A stretch of 22,941 nt of DNA from a virus. Positions 21,606-22,941 of this stretch are shown piece by piece. The DNA lies in the IMG/VR virus record IMGVR_UViG_3300007363_000113, positions 1-22,941 of that record, one strand, 5' to 3'. Position numbers and translations under genes: made by a program. How positions within the stretch are numbered: the first letter of the stretch is position 1; each line of letters opens with the position of its first letter. The notes under the pieces are model-generated. The model did no database searches. It was given only the letters and a program-made list of their open reading frames with translations, and was not told where the DNA came from.

Positions 21606-22112
21606 ATGACAAAAAAATTAGCGGAATTGTTTGACCTACCTCCTACCGAAGATGATATTAACACGTCAGTCCCGTCGCTATTGGAAAACAAAGAAAAAAT
21701 GCAGGCGTTGGACGAAGCAATTGATAAAGTTGAAGCAGCACTACCACAAGTTAGAGGATTAGAATCTAGCGATCAAGAAATGGATGAGTTAGCCTCACTT
21801 GCGGTTGCTGGATATAAAGATCTGACAGATCTAGGCATGCAAGTGGACAGCCGTTTTGCTAGTGAAATATTTTCAGTAGCATCAAACATGCTGGGGCATG
21901 CAATTACAGCTAAGACAGCCAAGCTGGACAAAAAGCTCAAGATGATTGATCTACAGATGAAAAAAATGCGCTTAGATCAACAACAGCAGGTGATAGATTC
22001 CAAAGATTCTGAGGGCACAATATCTTCACAAACAGCACATGGGGTGGTTCTAAGCCGTAATGATTTGCTTGATCGCATAATTGGTAAAAGACAAAACACG
22101 CAAAAAGAATAA
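21606..22112 (+). CDS. 16: Terminase small subunit, T4 gp16-like
   Basis: The 168-residue product is nearly the same length as T4 gp16 (164). It is acidic and helical, with a disordered-looking N-terminus (LFDLPPTEDD), a central helix pair around DLGMQVDSRFASEIFSVASN (about 75-95) and a LDKKLKMIDLQMKKMRLDQQ coiled coil (about 107-126). The central part resembles the T4 gp16 oligomerisation region ([29 protein letters not shown]). The small subunit forms rings that regulate the large terminase gp17 during packaging. The large subunit is not in this window. The C-terminal SRNDLLDRIIGKR may be a contact for gp17 or DNA. Confidence 0.78.
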   Translation: MTKKLAELFDLPPTEDDINTSVPSLLENKEKMQALDEAIDKVEAALPQVRGLESSDQEMDELASLAVAGYKDLTDLGMQVDSRFASEIFSVASNMLGHAITAKTAKLDKKLKMIDLQMKKMRLDQQQQVIDSKDSEGTISSQTAHGVVLSRNDLLDRIIGKRQNTQKE

Positions 22113-22115
22113 ATA
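22108..22115 (+). promoter_or_regulatory. Late-type promoter AATAAATA before the 202-residue gene
   Basis: AATAAATA is 7 of 8 identical to TATAAATA and ends 18 bases before the ATG at 22134. CAGGAC lies between as the ribosome binding site. It overlaps the last codons of gp16, which is typical for compact T4-like genomes. Confidence 0.55.
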
Positions 22116-22133
22116 TACAACAGGACACTGAAC

Positions 22134-22742
22134 ATGAAACCATTTGCAAAATACCTAGCCGAAAGCGAACGTACATACAACTATCGCATCAAAGTAGTTG
22201 GAGAAGTTCCCGAAGGCTTTTTTAAAAATCTAAAGGAAAAGTGTGCTCAGTTTGACGTTGTAAAAATGTCAACACCTAAAAGCACTCCAGTTCGTAAAGT
22301 TATTCCAGACTTTCCGGCATTTCCTAATCAATCAGTAACCAGAATTGATGTAGAGTTCAAATATCCAGCCATTGAGCCACAGATCAAACAGTTGGCACAA
22401 TTGCTTGGGTTAGATCCAAATCGTATTGTGATGAATACTACACCTTATGAAGAAAGCATGGATTCAGAGTCTGTGAAGATTGATGATGAAAACAAAGACT
22501 TGCTAGACGATCCCACATATCCTGCTCCTGACCGAGAGCAAAAAGCATTAAGCAAAGATTATGCAACTGGTCCTTACGATCATGAAGTTGTAAAGAACGC
22601 TTACAAGAGCGACTTTACAGTAGCTGGTGGTCAAACAGCACCTGCCAAAACAACAAACGAATTGCCCATGGGAGACCAGAGTCCCTTTAGCAATATCAAA
22701 CGTCAACCCAAGCCAGCCACTGGCGCACAACCTCGAGGATAA
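22134..22742 (+). CDS. Conserved phage protein of unknown function
   Basis: The 202-residue product starts MKPFAKYLAESERTYNYRIK. A compact alpha/beta domain covers about 1-105: YRIKVVGEVPEGF, LKEKCAQFDVVKMSTP, VTRIDVEFKYPAIEPQIKQL, LGLDPNRIVMNTTPY. This alternation of strands and helices suggests a small ferredoxin-like fold. The rest (about 106-202) is polar, Pro/Asp/Lys-rich and probably disordered. Similar proteins in marine T4-like phages lie near head genes, so a prohead-core or packaging accessory role is possible, but nothing in the sequence proves it. It has its own late-type promoter and is followed 5 bases later by another gene. Confidence 0.68.
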   Translation: MKPFAKYLAESERTYNYRIKVVGEVPEGFFKNLKEKCAQFDVVKMSTPKSTPVRKVIPDFPAFPNQSVTRIDVEFKYPAIEPQIKQLAQLLGLDPNRIVMNTTPYEESMDSESVKIDDENKDLLDDPTYPAPDREQKALSKDYATGPYDHEVVKNAYKSDFTVAGGQTAPAKTTNELPMGDQSPFSNIKRQPKPATGAQPRG

Positions 22743-22747
22743 TTCCA

Positions 22748-22941
22748 ATGACATTTTTCTATGACCTAAATAAAAAACTAGACAGCATTCGCGAGAAGCC
22801 AGAAGTCACACATCAGCAACTCAACGAGCGTGACATGAGCCGTGCGGCCAAGGGCTATGAAAAGTATGGCAAGGAAGGCATGGAAGCGTTGGCCAAGGCT
22901 GGTCGTGAAGGCAAAGCTCTTGATCCAATTCGTAAGAAGTA
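22748..22941 (+). CDS. Start of a conserved phage protein, truncated by the window end
   Basis: An ATG 5 bases after the previous stop opens a frame that stays open to the last base (64 codons visible). It starts MTFFYDLNKKLDSIREKP, then EVTHQQLNERDMSRAAKGYE and a Lys/Gly/Ala-rich helix. This highly charged N-terminus resembles conserved hypotheticals of environmental T4-like phages; I cannot assign a function. Coding is supported by the tight spacing and the strongly biased helical composition. Confidence 0.6.
   Translation, partial: MTFFYDLNKKLDSIREKPEVTHQQLNERDMSRAAKGYEKYGKEGMEALAKAGREGKALDPIRKK

Noticed and set aside
1-22941. tRNA genes, insertion sequences, attachment sites and diversity-generating retroelements
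   Set aside because: I found no cloverleaf-like sequence, transposase, integrase or reverse transcriptase, and no unassigned gap long enough to hold one.

Overview
This window is part of the late (virion assembly) region of a T4-like contractile-tailed phage. It carries homologues of T4 neck and tail proteins gp13, gp14, gp15, gp18 and gp19, the head-completion protein gp4, the small terminase gp16, the dNMP kinase gp1 and a DexA-type exonuclease. Protein styles match environmental (marine or freshwater) T4-like myoviruses of the kind that infect SAR11 and cyanobacteria more than coliphage T4: fibres built on 'GNxTGGN' repeats, a very long tail sheath, and a conserved zinc-ribbon HNH-like gene. 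The host cannot be named from this sequence. No tRNA, CRISPR, integrase or insertion sequence was seen, and coding is almost gapless.

Layout. 1-7491 (+): a truncated long tail fibre, a short fibre with the same C-terminal domain, a small structural protein and a 1320-residue structural protein. The block closes on a strong hairpin at a convergent junction. 7488-11238 (-): read in transcription order, gp14 neck protein, a GIY-YIG homing endonuclease, gp15 tail-sheath stabiliser and a Nudix hydrolase, all tightly packed. 11239-11316 is a divergent control region with a late-type motif for gp14 and a near-consensus sigma70 promoter for the opposite strand. 11317-15107 (+): an unknown 375-residue protein, gp13, an SGNH-like protein, a DexA-like exonuclease with its own sigma70-like promoter, and gp1 kinase. 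15070-15417 (-): an HNH-like zinc protein. 15511-22941 (+): gp18 sheath, gp19 tube, a large gp19-related tube protein, a small conserved protein, gp4, gp16, a conserved hypothetical and the start of another gene.

How it fits together. gp19 and gp18 form the tube and sheath; gp15 caps the tail; gp13 and gp14 form the neck that joins it to the head; gp4 completes the head; gp16 starts packaging; the fibre genes contact the host. gp1, DexA and Nudix belong to nucleotide metabolism and DNA turnover. Two control signals coexist: T4-late-like (N)ATAAATA boxes before most structural genes, and two sigma70-like promoters in front of non-structural genes lying inside the structural cluster.

The most interesting points are: (1) a 9-bp hairpin that buries the gp13 start codon and overlaps a late-type promoter, so that only read-through (early) RNA should be able to fold it; (2) gp15 apparently initiating at an AUU codon just after the homing endonuclease stop; (3) small surface modules shared between fibre, sheath, gp14 and possibly gp15; (4) an approximately 1139-residue sheath protein.
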